A stretch of 64,000 bases of DNA from Salvator merianae. Lineage: Eukaryota > Chordata > Lepidosauria > Squamata > Teiidae. Numbering within the stretch: position 1 is the stretch's first letter; every line of letters starts with the position of its first letter. Below the pieces are notes generated by a model. That model saw only the letters and a list, made by a program, of their open reading frames with translations, was not told the DNA's origin and did no database searches. The stretch spans positions 12,131,730-12,195,729 of the forward strand of contig QVOM02000034.1 in the NCBI GenBank assembly GCA_003586115.2. Direction: 5' to 3'. The position numbers and the translations under genes were made by a program. Positions 32,206-44,848 of the stretch are shown here, piece after piece.

Positions 32206-33070
32206 GTGAAAAGGGGTGGATGAAACAAGCAATATAATCATACACAGAAAACCTGGATGTTTTCAGAATTGTTATATTGTTCCTGATGAACCAAACTATA
32301 ATTATTTTACTAATGTAACATACTTTCATCAGAAGTGTACATCTAAAAGGATTTATTTTCCCCTTCAAAGTCTTGTACTTCCTCTAGTATCCTTTTACAT
32401 ACTCCATCTAGTATCTTCTTACTCCCTCTAGTATCCTCTTACATTCTCTTACAGGGGAATATACACCCTGTCAAAGAATGGGAACACTTTTGTAGAGCCT
32501 TCTAGTGCCCAATACTCTTCAATATTCTGTTATGTCCAACATTCTTTCTCTACTATATAGAGTTAACTGCAATGTTGGACCTTTTTATGCCTCAAAGTAA
32601 TTTTTTTTGCACAGAACATTTCCAAGTCTAAGCTTCATTTTGTTTATTTCTGGAATAAACACTACAGTTGACCACCTACCTATGGAACACCTTACTTTCT
32701 AAGGATCTCATGAAAGCAACCACACAGACATCTTCTCTCTATTCCAGATGTTCCATGTATCTCAGGTGTCTCTATGGAGACAATTGCAATTAACACAATT
32801 TCATTTATGTAGTCATCTGCTGAGTTTTTGCTGAAGTTGATTGCCTCCATATTGGATCACCTCCAGTAGAGGGCAATTTATGCTTATATTTGTCTAATCA
32901 ATTAGATGATCATGCAATACAGTGTCTTGCTGCCTTGGCTTTTCACACAAATAAGCCGCTCCTTCCACCAAAATATTACAAATATCCTCAAAGCTCTTAA
33001 GAAATTTAAGCTCTTTTTTGATTTTGTTACAATGGCTTAAGACAGCCACAAGAGAGATTTGGTGCCCAGT
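32206..33070. other. Nothing recognised
   Basis: Intergenic sequence with a short internal repeat of 'CTCTAGTATC(C/T)TCTTAC' at about 32390-32450. Confidence 0.5.
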
Positions 33071-33079
33071 TAAAACATA

Positions 33080-33265
33080 TCTTTTCACCCAGGCCTTTGA
33101 TGCTTAGCTTCCCTTGAATGTAGTCCTGCTGTGGGTGGATGGAAGAGGGTTATATTTTAATGAATTTTCATTCTGTTTTGTTAATTTTATTTTTTTTTTG
33201 CCATGAGAACCTCAGGTGAAGGGCAGGATACAAATCTAATGAAATGAATTATAAATTAATAATAA
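33080..33265 (+). mobile_element. L2 LINE 3' end fragment
   Basis: CTTTTCACCCAGGCCTTTGA, then GTTTTGTTAATTTTATTTTT and 'GAACCTCAGGTGAAGGGCAG' fit the L2 C-terminus and 3' UTR. Confidence 0.6.
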
Positions 33266-34139
33266 ATACCTGTTAGTTTCAGTTCAACAGAAATGAACAG
33301 TGACTAATGCTGCTATTTTTCCTCAGGATAAGACATGCTTTTTGCTACTTATACTTCCGTCAAAAGGCCATAATTTTGAATTCATAATGCATTTTTGTGT
33401 GATTAGGTGCCTTGCACTATAGGTTTAAGCAGAAAACATAGACGGATTTTTCCCAAGTACAATAAAGTGTTTAAGAATAAAAAAGGTGCATTAATTTTTA
33501 CAACAGTGTTAAATGTGTGTGATGTCCTCTTCCTCTTTCTGGAATGTAGAACCTGAATTGTCTAAAACACTATTTTTAGACATATTCTAAAGCACAGTGT
33601 ACTCTGGATGGTTAATTTGTTTATCATTTGCATTTATACCCTGCCTTTCTTCCAAAACTCATAAGATAATTTCTCCTAATTATGATTCACTACTGCCTCA
33701 TTAGTTTCTGAGAAACTGGTTTAAAAAATATGCCTCTATGAATATCATATAATATATTAATATTATGTTACTCCTGCAAAGCACATGATATGCACATAAT
33801 CTCTATTATGTACTTTTCTACCTGCCTTGATATTCCTGAATGATGAAAGTTTATTCAAGTTATGTATACTTCTTGCTATAGTTTTGATTGTTCAAACTTC
33901 TTATTAATAAAAAAAATTTGGAAAGAAAAAAGATAATGCTCTTCTAGCCAACATTTTTATCTCTAACAACCTTGCAATGCGGACTGGGACTGGTTCCAGA
34001 TGCTGGCCGTGTCTAGCACCAACAGGTGATATTTCAGATAAAAGGCCCTCCAGAATATCGCCTGTTGTCTAAACAGTGCAGGGGACCATGCTTTTTGTGC
34101 ACTTTTGGGGCCGAACACTTCCAGGTATTTTGCTGGCAT

Positions 34140-34320
34140 GAAATACCCACAAGTGTGCAATTTCAACCACTGTGCATGGGCCGCCATCTTTGCAGCCCAC
34201 ACAGATGTATGGTGGATGCTCATACCCACGTACTGAAATACCAGGAAGTGTGCAATTGCGACCACTGTGCATGTGTGGCTACTTTTTCTGGCCTATGCAT
34301 ATGCGTGGTGGGCAGAACAA
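34140..34320. repeat. Imperfect tandem duplication of a ~105-bp module
   Basis: AAGTGTGCAATTTCAACCAC at about 34151 recurs as AAGTGTGCAATTGCGACCAC at about 34247, each followed by TGTGCATG and, further on, a 'CACACAGATGTATGGTGG' / 'TGCATATGCGTGGTGG' stretch. Confidence 0.7.
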
Positions 34321-34639
34321 TGATGGAGGCTCTGTCCAAAAGGTAAGTGATAGTGGTATTTCAGGAAAACCCGCTACGAGAGTTGGGTTTTCCCAAAATA
34401 GGCTACCACACATTTTAGGGGAGTATAGCATAGCGATAGTGGGGTTGCCACAGATATGTGTAGCAATCCCATCACAGCAGTGCCAAAATGGCACTATATT
34501 CCCTTCATCTGAATGCAGCCTAGAATGAGAGAAAGCATCTGTTTCCACACTCACTTCACCTGGAGTGTTCCAACTATCCTGGTTCATCCTGCTCCGGGAT
34601 AAGACACAAGGGGCTGCCTGCATTTGAAGGATGAGTGCA

Positions 34640-34988
34640 CCGACTGTCCCATTCAAGGCCAAAGCTCCTTTTGCTCCAATGGAGGCAGCCATCCACACTC
34701 TAAGAGCTGGTAAAGATCTGAACCACACTACTAGCACTTGAAGTGTGGATGATCTGACCAGGGCATGTGAGATCACCATGACAACCAGAAGAGGGTGTGA
34801 ATGGTGCTGTCCCAGGAGCTCACTAGCTGCTCCCAGTCAAGCTGTGGACAATGTTTTGTTGTCCACAGCTAGTAACATCCAGGAACAGCTGTGAGTGCTC
34901 CAGGATGTGGCAGCGGTGGCAGCGTGTGGATGGGTCTGTCCAACGAGCGCCCAATCACTCACTAGAAGGTAAGTGCAAACAGGCCCTG
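34640..34988. mobile_element. Family B hAT-like element
   Basis: The right end is GGTAAGTGCAAACAGGCCCTG. Internal GTTGTCCACAGCTAGTAACA and CTCACTAGCTGCTCCCAG match other copies. The left end is uncertain. Confidence 0.6.
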
Positions 34989-34989
34989 A

Positions 34990-35734
34990 ATTATGTGAAG
35001 ACTCACATTTAGCCCTCCAAGATGGTGATAACACAAATGTTACATTTTTTAAATTTATTTATTTCAGTGAAGCCTCAAGCTCTAACATGAAAGAAAATGC
35101 TGCACTTCAGAGAGAAACAACAAAAAAGAAGACTGCATTAACAAAACCTTTAACACACCTTGCTTTTGGCCTTTAGCTGTCTCGAGTTTACACAGGAACT
35201 ATTTATTCATCCCGCCTCTAGCCATTTTTAAGAACCAGGTATCAAACAACATTATTTCAAGACTTGTTTGATATCAGCTAACAAGTATGTGTTAGGTTCC
35301 TAAGTAACGTTGGCAAATTAAGTTCCATATCATACAGTATTTTAAAGACCTCTTTTATTTCAGGACAGTATCAAATATCAACAGCGATTAGGCATAATTC
35401 CAAAACTGAATATCACTTCCTTCACTACTCCTATGGAGGGGAAATGATCATGTCTTTAATTGCTGTTCTACCTGAACTCAGTAAAGTTCAGAGAATTGTT
35501 AGTAAAGCAGGATATATTTAGAATTTTTAAGAAAAATACAGTACAGTATTTACAAATTGAGATAATATCCATATAGATTTTATATCAGATAAATGGTTAC
35601 TGTTCCAATGTACAACAGTTGTCTTTCTCTTCTGTGGTATTTAATGTTCTAAAAACAATTTTTTAACATTTCCTACCATATGTCTATTAGATTATACATA
35701 CTGTAAATCACACAAATTTAGAAATATAATTACA
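34990..35734. other. Nothing recognised
   Basis: AT-rich intergenic sequence. Confidence 0.5.
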
Positions 35735-35840
35735 TTTTTATTTATTTATTTATTTATCTGTATTTCTATACCACTGTTCATCCTGAGGTCCCGGGGTGGA
35801 TTACACAACAAGAACAAGCAAACAAAAATTACTGCAGCTG
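35735..35840 (-). mobile_element. L2 LINE 3' tail, antisense, with (TTTA)n
   Basis: A (TTTA)n run, then TCTATACCACTGTTCATCC, 'TGAGGTCCCGGGGTGGATTA' and CACAACAAG. Confidence 0.8.
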
Positions 35841-35954
35841 TTACAGATACAAATATATTAATTCTGCATGTGATCAGACCATTCATGGGAACTGATTGAG
35901 GATCTTCCAAATTGCTCCTTCTCCTTGCTTGCATCCAGACACTGCCTGTTTATT

Positions 35955-36060
35955 CCACTATATTTGGATACTCCTGAATAAAGCATGGATATTCTGGAAT
36001 ATCCATGCTTTACTCTAGAATATCCAAATATAGTGGAATAAATAAACTATGTCTGGATAC
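35955..36060. repeat. Inverted repeat (hairpin)
   Basis: CACTATATTTGGATACTCC..GAATAAAGCATGGATATTCT is followed directly by its inverse (GAATATCCATGCTTTACTC..GAATATCCAAATATAGTG), with about 40-45 bp per arm. It is probably the terminal hairpin of a MITE. Confidence 0.75.
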
Positions 36061-36354
36061 TGCCCTCCGCTCAACTTTTGATGACAGTTGAGGGAGGGAG
36101 GGGCTGCCACTGGGGGTTGACGGAGGATATCTGTTTTTTCCTCTGCTCCTCTGCTCTTGCTGTTTCTCCTCTGCTCCCCTCAGGCAAAATGGCTCTTTTG
36201 ATGACACATGAAGGAGGGAAGGGCCATGGCTTGGAGCTGATAGAGGTTAATGATTTGCTATTCACTGCAAATATTAAATAGGTTCAGCAACAGTTATAAA
36301 ATACATCATTATAAAATATATACAATTAAGAGTTTACAGAAGATAATTTTATGG

Positions 36355-36460
36355 ACATTTAATTAATTAATTAATTAAGCAATCATATTTTTATCCTTCT
36401 CTACATACTAATGTCTCAGGGAAAGTTACACGCAATTATTACATAAAAACGATACATAAA
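36355..36460 (-). mobile_element. L2 LINE 3' tail, antisense, with (TTAA)n
   Basis: TTAATTAATTAATTAATTAA, then TTATCCTTCTCTACATACTA and TGTCTCAGGGAAAG, mirroring the sense copy at 17990-18076. Confidence 0.75.
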
Positions 36461-37068
36461 AATGTTAGCACTTTATGCTGTGCAACTTGGCTAAATGGAT
36501 TTCTCATTTGTAAAGTTATTAGGGACAGGAAATCATTAGGCTTTTATTAGGAGCCCGTTATTTCATATGGGCATTTTTCTTCTTCTCAACCATTCACCAG
36601 TATTTCATATATGTATCCTCAGTCTTCCCTTCCAAATCCTTTCAACACTTTGATGAGAATGTAAATGATTGAAGCCAATATCTTTTTAGCTGTTTTAATA
36701 TGATCAATAACATTAAACAAATCAACATGAAATCATTCATACATTTTTATTTTCATTTAAGACTTTAAAAGAACCCATTAGTTTCCAAGTATGCAAGTAT
36801 GTATTTTAAAAATACAGTTTTTAAAAAGTATGCAAGAGCCACAAATACTTCTGGCTCTTTCCTCAATTTTCCTAATTTCCCCAAATTTCCTCAATTTAAA
36901 CTACCTCAAAGTAATTGTTATACAAGGGGAGAATGGAGTTCTGTGGATAGTTATCTTTCATCTACAAATACTAGCTTTTGACATAGGTGGATGTGTGAGA
37001 GAAATAATTTAAATCAAGGAAATGACATGGAAAAGTGTGAATTTTACTTCACTTAGCAATACAGATCA
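36461..37068. other. Nothing recognised
   Basis: AT-rich intergenic sequence. Confidence 0.5.
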
Positions 37069-37544
37069 AGGGTGTGATCAGACAGCCTATTTCGGTCAAC
37101 TTCCGGTCGAACTGAAGCAGCGGAGTCCATAAAGCTGTCCAGGGAAGCTGCCCCGCGGCTCTCTGCAGCAGCCCAGAGACGATTCTTTTACAATTGGCTG
37201 AACTGTGCTATCAGGGTGACTTTTCCCTGTAAATCCCTCCACTGTCCGAGCAGAGGAGGGATTTGGCGGGAGGAGGGAGGCTGCTGACGTCATAGCCTCC
37301 CATTTGTGCAACCGATTACTGAAGCAACTGCAGAATTGTTCAATCAGGTTTCTAGGAGAGGTCTTAGGCTGGAGAGGGACAAACTGTCATGAATGCTGTT
37401 GGTGGGGAGCTAGGACGTGCTCTTTTATTATGCATAATTCATTGAGGAGAGCGGGACAAGAGTTGCACAGTAAGCAACACTCCGCTAAAGACAAAACAAG
37501 GCACTAGAGACTCAATTTGAGGCTGAAAGCAGAATAATTGCTGC

Positions 37545-39720
37545 TCTGGTTTCATCCATGTATCATGAAAGCAAATAACTTGGAGAAGAGAAGGCATTCC
37601 AACACCTCCTGGCTCGGGCAGGTGAGGAGGGGGTCTTTGCTTGCCCACTCAACACCCGCAGACAAAAAGAGACATAAACAAGCCTCTTGATCTGCTGAAA
37701 CAACATGTGGAGGAGGAGAGAAGCACTGCTGACAGCCCAACCCCAACAGAGCATGGCCAACCCTGCGAGGAAGGCCATGCTGCACAAAGGGGTCCTGTGG
37801 GGTTTGCCTGGCAGCCGAGGGAGAGAAACATAAGCAGGGAGCTACCTCAAAGGCTGGCAGTAGGTGAGGCAGAAGTAGGGACATTCTACACATTCACATA
37901 TACATGTATACACATGGGAAGTTTCCAAGCACCGTGGCTGACATATTAGATTTTGCAATCATGATCTTGTGCAGTACAAAACTTATAACCTTTCCTTCAG
38001 GCCAGGTTCTTGGCCAGTGGACATTAAAACCTGGGTTATTAGCCCTCTTGGCAGAATTTTTTCCCCAGTTAGTCCATCCATTACAGTACTATCTGCCTCC
38101 TAACCCCTCAAACAGCGCCGGTTGGTTCAGCCTTCCCCATTTGTTTTTCACACAGAAGACTGAGAAAGACCAGCAAGGGCTGGGGACTGTGACCTTGTCT
38201 GGTACCTGCACACCCACAGGGACCTTTGCAGTCCTTTGTGGGCTTTCTCGCTTTCTCCGCTGGTGCCATTGTTCCCTTCCTAGTGCCCTCTCAGTTGCTG
38301 CTGCTCCTTACATGGAGGGAGGCGGAGCTTGGGCAGCTGTTCCAGGGACCCTGTGGAGGTTCTGCACTTGGAAGAGGGGGTGGCTGGATACCAGAGGAGG
38401 GTGAGTGTCTGCTGGTGACATAAGCAGAGCTGCAGGGATGACATTAGCAGCCATGGGGAGCAGCACCTTTTTCCTTCCCTAGGCCACCTCCTTGGGGTTT
38501 ATGGCTAAAGAAAGGGGAGAATAAAGAGGGACTGTTCTGCTGCTGGTATATTCTACTTGCAGCATGTTTCTGCAAGGGTGAGATAGAGGCAGTGAAGCTG
38601 ATGCAGTAGGGACATTCTGAGCACACAGGGGGAGGCTTCCAAGCACATGTTGCTAAGCTGCACAAGATCACAATTGCACAAATCTGATATGTCAGCCTTG
38701 GTGTTTGGAACCCTCCTGTGAAGACACACCCGGCTTTAATTGGTGGAAGGTTCGGGTGCGCAACGCCGGTACCCTAGTGAGACTAGACAAATCTCTCACA
38801 CAAGAAAACTCCAACGCTGAAGATAACATCCAAGAAAAAGGGGGTTTAATTGTAAAACTTAAATAAAGGGCTTTATCCTCCCCAGCTCTAACTGTCCTTG
38901 AAAATAAAGAGTACTTTACAGTTTGTAGTCTTCAGGTTGAAAGGGTTTCTGAATTTGCAGTCTCTTCCCCCTGATGCAAGGTCTTTCAGCTCTGACTGTT
39001 GGTTACTGATAACTTAAAGGCTGCAGGTAACTTAATGGCTGTTGGTAGCTTAATGGCTGCAGGTGCTAAAAATGCCCTTTCCCAGCTGTCTGGGCCTATT
39101 TTCCCACCAAACTGGTAACAGGTCTGTTATCTTCACCTCTATGGGGCAGATAGCACAAAGGACTCCAAGCTAGTTCCCTTTTATAGCAGAAAACTAACTT
39201 GGAAGGGACAAATCAAAAACAGGAAAAGTGCAGGGGTTTTTCTTCAACTCCTCCCACAACTAATACAATATATAAGGCCTACACTATGAACTAAGGTAGA
39301 AAACTATAATAAAGAAAAGGCAGAATGGAGCAGTCCTAACTGGACATCACACCTCCCCTGTATGCATGTCAAGAATGTCCCTACAGCATCAGCTTCGCTG
39401 CCTCCATCTCACCCTCTGCCAGCCTTTGGGATTACTCCCTGTTTGTGTTTTTCTCCTTAGGCTGCCTCAGGGCCTCTTACTGCAGCACAGCCTTCCTCGC
39501 AAGGCCAACTGTGCTTTGACAGAGTTGGGTGATCATCAGCACCGTTCTTCTCTTCCACACGCAATTTCAGCAGACCAAGAATCTTGTTTATATCTCCTCT
39601 CAGCTACAGGTGATGAATGGGTGCATGAAGACCCCTTTCTCACCTTCCCGAGCCAGGAGGTGATGGATTGCCTTCCTGTGAGGTTTTCCTTCTGCTTGCA
39701 GCAGCTGTAGCCAACACCTC
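37545..39720. mobile_element. Long foldback (inverted-repeat) element
   Basis: Left arm 37545-37980 is the imperfect inverse of a right arm at 38655-38716 plus 39357-39720. Examples are TGGCTGACATATTAGATTTT versus AATCTGATATGTCAGCCTTG, and GGCCATGCTGCACAAAGG versus CTGCAGCACAGCCTTCC. A further copy of the inner arm lies at 38573-38655. The right arm is split by a solo LTR. The outer element may run from about 37070 to 40140, where GATTAAATATTGTGTGTGAC resembles the family D right end. Confidence 0.7.
38717..39351. mobile_element. Solo LTR with 5-bp target duplication
   Basis: It starts TGTGAAGACACACC and ends GGACATCACA (TGTGA..TCACA inverted termini). The direct repeat CCTCC flanks it at 38712-38716 and 39352-39356. 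The length of 635 bp and the 5-bp duplication fit a retroviral-type LTR. There are A-rich AATAAA-like motifs but no coding region. Confidence 0.8.
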
Positions 39721-40149
39721 CCTGGGCTTGTTGCCCAAGGCAATCCTGTTACTGGGAGTGCATGTGCTCAAGCCCAGTATGTGCACAGCTCACTCTGTCA
39801 CTAATTGTAACAAAGAAAAAATGTGGTCAGGTGAGGCAAGGAGGGACTGGGGATGAAGACACCACGTCTCTGGAACACGCCCAGAAGCTCAGGCATTGGC
39901 TAAGAGGGAAATGTGCCCACCAATGAAAGTTTGTATGTCATCCCAAACAGTCCCTTGCATGATCACATCTTGCAAATTGAAACCAAGTAATGAGTTGAAA
40001 TAGTTTTAGTTCTGGGATTATCTGAATACAAGATAGTCCAAATGGGGGAGTAGTCCAAACAGAAATGCATTTTGGAGTGTGATTCCTCAGATAGAGGATA
40101 TCCTGAAATCTGATTAAATATTGTGTGTGACCGCAGACATGCAGTACTC

Positions 40150-43100
40150 TGTTGTAAGATGTGGTCATTAAAAATGAAACCATTCTTTGGTTTTGCCAGT
40201 GTTGACCTGTATATAATGTTCAGTAAAAAGCAATATTTTGCACTAGTGTTGTTGTACTGCAAAGTTGTATATTCTTCACTGAAATGAAATTTAATATAGA
40301 TCCTTCTTTTAATGTAATTATATCTCTTTGAATATCTCTTTACTTATAAATATTACCTTATATTTTCTCCAGCTTTTCATATTTTAGCGTTATCATACAA
40401 AATATAAAATTGCTCCGAGAAAAAAACAGCATAAAAGAATTTTGAACACAATCTTCTTGCATTTGCGTATGTTAAACAGCTAAAATAAAAGATTTGGATC
40501 CCTTACACCTATGGAACTGAGAAAGAAACATAAAACTGTATTAACAAACCACCTAAAATCATTCTTGGAAAATGTTAAGCAAAAAGATAGTATTACAGCC
40601 AAGATGTCATATGCATATTGCCAACTTTAACATAAAATGTAAGATAAGAAATCTAAAATATTGTCTTTTCATGTTGGCAAATCAGACACATAATTCTTTA
40701 AACATATGTAGGGTGTTAAATGTAAACAGGAATATGTTACAAACTGAAAGGAATGTATTTTGGTATAGTTTTTGTTTTTAGTTGTTTAAGTATATCATAA
40801 TAAAAATAGTTTTAGGAGTTTTAAAATTGTTTGTCAGTTAAAGTGAAAGTAATCCATGATGGTACAGAAGAACTTTAGAAATAAAATCCCTTGCTTTATT
40901 GACTTACAGATTTTTATATTTTTCTTTTGGTTAAAAGCTTAAAAATTATGGGAAACAATGTGTATTTCCCACTTTTTTGAATAAAATTCTGTTCTTTTCT
41001 CTAGGTTCAGAACAAAACCAAATGACTTGGACTGATGTCATTGTAGTAAATCACAGGCCATATTTAGGTATGCAGAAAGCATGACTTACTACTTGGTACT
41101 TCACAGTGGGAAACTCATGAATGACCTTGGCTGATTAGCTCCATGAATTTTGCTTCCAAATAGCAGTCAGTACTTGAATTATTAAGTGCTCTGTCAATGA
41201 AATTGCAATGAAAAAGATATGAAGACAGCGGACAGAAATATTGACCTCCTTTTTCACAGACAGGAAGCTCAACATATCCTCAAAACAGTTAAATGTGTAT
41301 ACATTTTTGTAATCTGGGATCTTGCTAGTTTGTGTTTGGCCACAATAGTTCACGTACTTTTCAGAAGTATTGCAATATAAGTTGGCATTCTAGTAAAACT
41401 TCCCAGTATGAAACTGAACAGGCTTTGCCTAAGGCTTAAATAAATTGCAGTTATTAAAAGTGCACCAAAAATTAAATGTGGGATCTAACTGTGCTTCCTG
41501 CAATTCATACACAGCTTGACTATCACCTCACAAAAGGTCTTTCCTCATGCTTGCTGAATTGAGATCTGAAATTAATGCAAAAATTTCTGCACTTAATTGT
41601 ACAGGTTTTCAACACCATTCATAAGCTCTCACCAAATTGTTTATCTGTTGCCAGGCTTTTACTGCCTGCACAGTTCACATGCCAGTCCTACTTCTCTTTG
41701 CTTTATTGTGGATTTCCCCTTATCATAAATAATCTGATAAGTAGGGTGTGTTTGTGCAGTTAAGCTTGTAATTTAGCAAAACTGCCTTACGTATGCATGC
41801 AACTTAAATAATTAGAAATAAGGCAAAATATCAGAGGGAAGCCTTTTAAACCAGGCCGACTGTGATTCATGTGACACACACTCTTTCTGTGGGTTAGTAA
41901 TACAAATTGTAAAACCACTGCTTTACTTACTTCTTAAATGTGTTACCTCCACCTTTTTGTTTAACCTACTGAAGTACTGGAAGCAAAGTGATCCAGACTT
42001 GTGATAGTTAGATCTGAGGCTGCGACGTCCATATGCCCAATTGATAGGGCAGCTTGCTGCTGAAATCCCAGGGTTTTCTTTGGGCAGCTGTCAATCCAGA
42101 GCGACCTTTCTCAGCCGCAGGCCCTGAAGTGTGACCAGAACTCCAGCTACAGGCCTCGAAGTGTAGCCTAACCTCACATTTGGGTTCTCCTCCGGTACGT
42201 GCCACATGCCAGCCTGAGGATGCTTTTCATAGACGAAGTGCAGTGAGATTGAGATTTCCCACTTTTCACTTGTTGTGACCCTTCTGGTTCCTCAGAATGG
42301 GAACTGGGCACAACTGGAGCATCACTGTTTGCCCATCCCACCTCCCAGTTAGTCTGTGATCACCCTTTTAACATCAGTTGAATACAGCTTGAGGGTTACA
42401 GTCTGATTTTAATTTTCCTTGAAATCATAATAATTGCTCAATCTTGCTGGGCAGTCCAAGTTCTGTAAATCAGATCTTGGGCATAGGCAAAAACTTAACC
42501 AGCTCCAGAGTACGAAATCGTGAGAGCAGATTAATTTAAACCAGCGTAAAGGACTAGAAGAAAGACAAAGTGATGGAAGCATCACAAAAATTATTGTCCA
42601 CTAATTTACAAAAGCAACATGGATCATTCAAGCTGTTCAGGGGAATAACTAAGAACTCTGGAAAATTGTGTTGTAGTTTCCTGAGCAATGGAGCTAAGCA
42701 AATTTTGAGTTCTTGGTACACTTCAGAGATGAGGTAGTCCAATGACTTGAGGCACTATAACCTGAAATGTCTTTTCTGCATACATGTATTTTAGCAATCA
42801 CTTCAGCAGGTGAAGTACAGTAAGTCTAAACAATCAGACTTGGAGACCTGAAGTATGTAGAAAGCTTGGAAGTTTCCTTGGACTGCAACTCCCATGATCC
42901 CAGTCACAATAGACCGCTGGCCAAACCTTGCAAATGAAATCTGTTTATTTTCCCATTAGACATTCCTCTGACTGGAAACAAGCAAAGCCTTCAGTGGCAA
43001 GCACAGAGAAGCAATTTTAAAGCAGACAGTGCCACTCTTTCTAATATTTTGAATTTATTCAGTGCACTGAATTAATACATTTCATGAGGAATAGCTAATA

Positions 43101-44125
43101 CTGTAAATAATCACTAAGGATCGTGTTAATAAGAAATGGAAAAGCAAATGTTACAAATGAAACACAAGAACAATAATTAAATCATGTTAATAATTAATAA
43201 GTAGAGGTGGAAATTAAGGTTGTCATGGAAATAATAATTATTTCAAAGGAGAGATAAGAGATGATAATTGCATAATCTAGTTACACATAGAAAAAAGGTA
43301 AGATATTTGCCTTTGGTCACCACTACTTTAAAATTTTGTATAGTACACATGAGAATAGAGGTATATTGCCAACTGTCTGGAAAGCACAGTGTCAAGGTTT
43401 GATCCCTAATATCTTCCCAGAAGAAAGTACTACTAAACTATTTGCATCTGTGCAAAGAAAACTGCATGGCTGACCCTGCATAGTTACCAGAAGCAGACTC
43501 CCAACTCAATGGTCCCAACAACAACATTCTATACATGCATGTTCATGCACACAGATAGGAAATTGTCCATTGGTTAATATGAGCCACGTTCTGAAAAACT
43601 AATCTATTTAGAAAAATTATAGACAAATGCCACAAGAAAAATAATTAAAAAAATGTTTTTGATCTGTTCTAAGTCACCTTGGGACTTTGTATGAAAGACA
43701 AGATACAACTGTAAACTGAAAGAAAAATCACAAGAAGACTAGGAGATGATCCATTCTAGAGGAATGGGACACTAGATGTGCAGAAAAACAAACTGTACAT
43801 TTCAGTCAAGAAGTAAAACAGATTTGGAGAGATACATAGAGGGGACTGAAAAAAAATTTGGTCTCTGAAAGCCATGGAAAATTTTGAGTGCTATCTCTGG
43901 CAAACAGATGCAGGGCAATGCAATTTGCTTTTAGAGTGCTGAAGTGGAAACTGTGGCTTCCACTTTTGCTCAAGCTATACAACTATAAATAAACTCAAAT
44001 ATTGTAAAGCACCAGAAGCCTCCAGCAATCCTATCTCTGGTTCTACTGCTGAGAGAACTCTTACTGCTGCCGGTATTATTTTACCTACCTCATCTGAAGA
44101 TCACCAAGAGATGGTCCCCCCTGTA
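40150..44125. other. Mostly unannotated intergenic DNA
   Basis: Long AT-rich stretch with few recognisable repeats. A half copy of the 'ACTGCAACTCCCATGATCCC' short TIR element lies at 42874-42935. A relatively CpG-containing block at 42020-42210 has an open minus-strand frame of 65 codons without recognisable similarity. No exon identified. Confidence 0.5.
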
Positions 44126-44129
44126 AACA

Positions 44130-44848
44130 GGAAAATGGAGGCTCCTGATCTGGACTGTTTGGGAAGAGGTCAGGCACCCATGTAAGCAGAGAGGGCCCAA
44201 GGCAATGGCCTAAGGCCATTGCCCGTTAGGGGTCCATCTGGGGAGGCAGGGGGTTTCTTAGTGGGCTTTAATTTTTTAGTTGTTTTACTTGTAGTTAGTT
44301 TAACTATTTTTTAACATTTAAAATTGATTTTAAGGCAGGTACTACATTTCAGCTGTGTTGGGTCCCCTCCTGCTAGCTCTGTTCCCTTTACTGCTAGCAC
44401 CCTCTGCAGCTGGGCTGTCAGCCTGTGTGGCAGGCACAATTGGTGGGCCAAGCTTACATCTCTTCCTGCTCGAGAGCCAAGAGGTCCTTCTGTTGTCTTG
44501 GTGCTGGCAACCAATCATCTTCCGTGGGTGGAGCTTGGAATATGCTTGCCAGAAGGGGGGGTCTGTTGACTGGAGAGAACCATGCGTCTGGCTCTGGGAG
44601 CTTATATTCAAAGCTTATGCGAGCTTCAAAGATGGTGCTGCAGTGTTTGGCTTGTTCTGGACCAGATGTAGAAGCACTGATGCTTGGACTGGAACAGATG
44701 GCACTAGTATGCTTAAGGATCTTTTCAAACAGGTCCATCACTAAACTGGGATAGGGAGCCCTGAACCATAATGGTGCTAATTCTGTGTGGAAGAAAAGTA
44801 CTAGGAAGCAGCTTGTTCCAGTATACCAGGCAAGTGCGGAAAGGCCCT
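44130..44848. mobile_element. Family A-like hAT element
   Basis: The right end is GGCAAGTGCGGAAAGGCCC and the left end is near GAGAGGGCCCAAGG. Several overlapping ORFs (up to 129 codons) are fortuitous. Confidence 0.45.

Noticed and set aside
34279..34779. Minus-strand open frame of 166 codons
   Set aside because: It overlaps repeat-derived sequence and the adjoining family-B element; no conserved motif.
37904..38404. Plus-strand open frame of 166 codons and the ORFs at 37552-37893 and 39366-39710
   Set aside because: The last two are mirror images produced by the inverted arms of the foldback element. The first spans the loop. I see no sign of coding selection.
42008..42205. Possible CpG-containing host exon on the minus strand
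   Set aside because: There are 65 open codons, but no recognisable protein similarity and no convincing flanking splice sites, so it is left unannotated.
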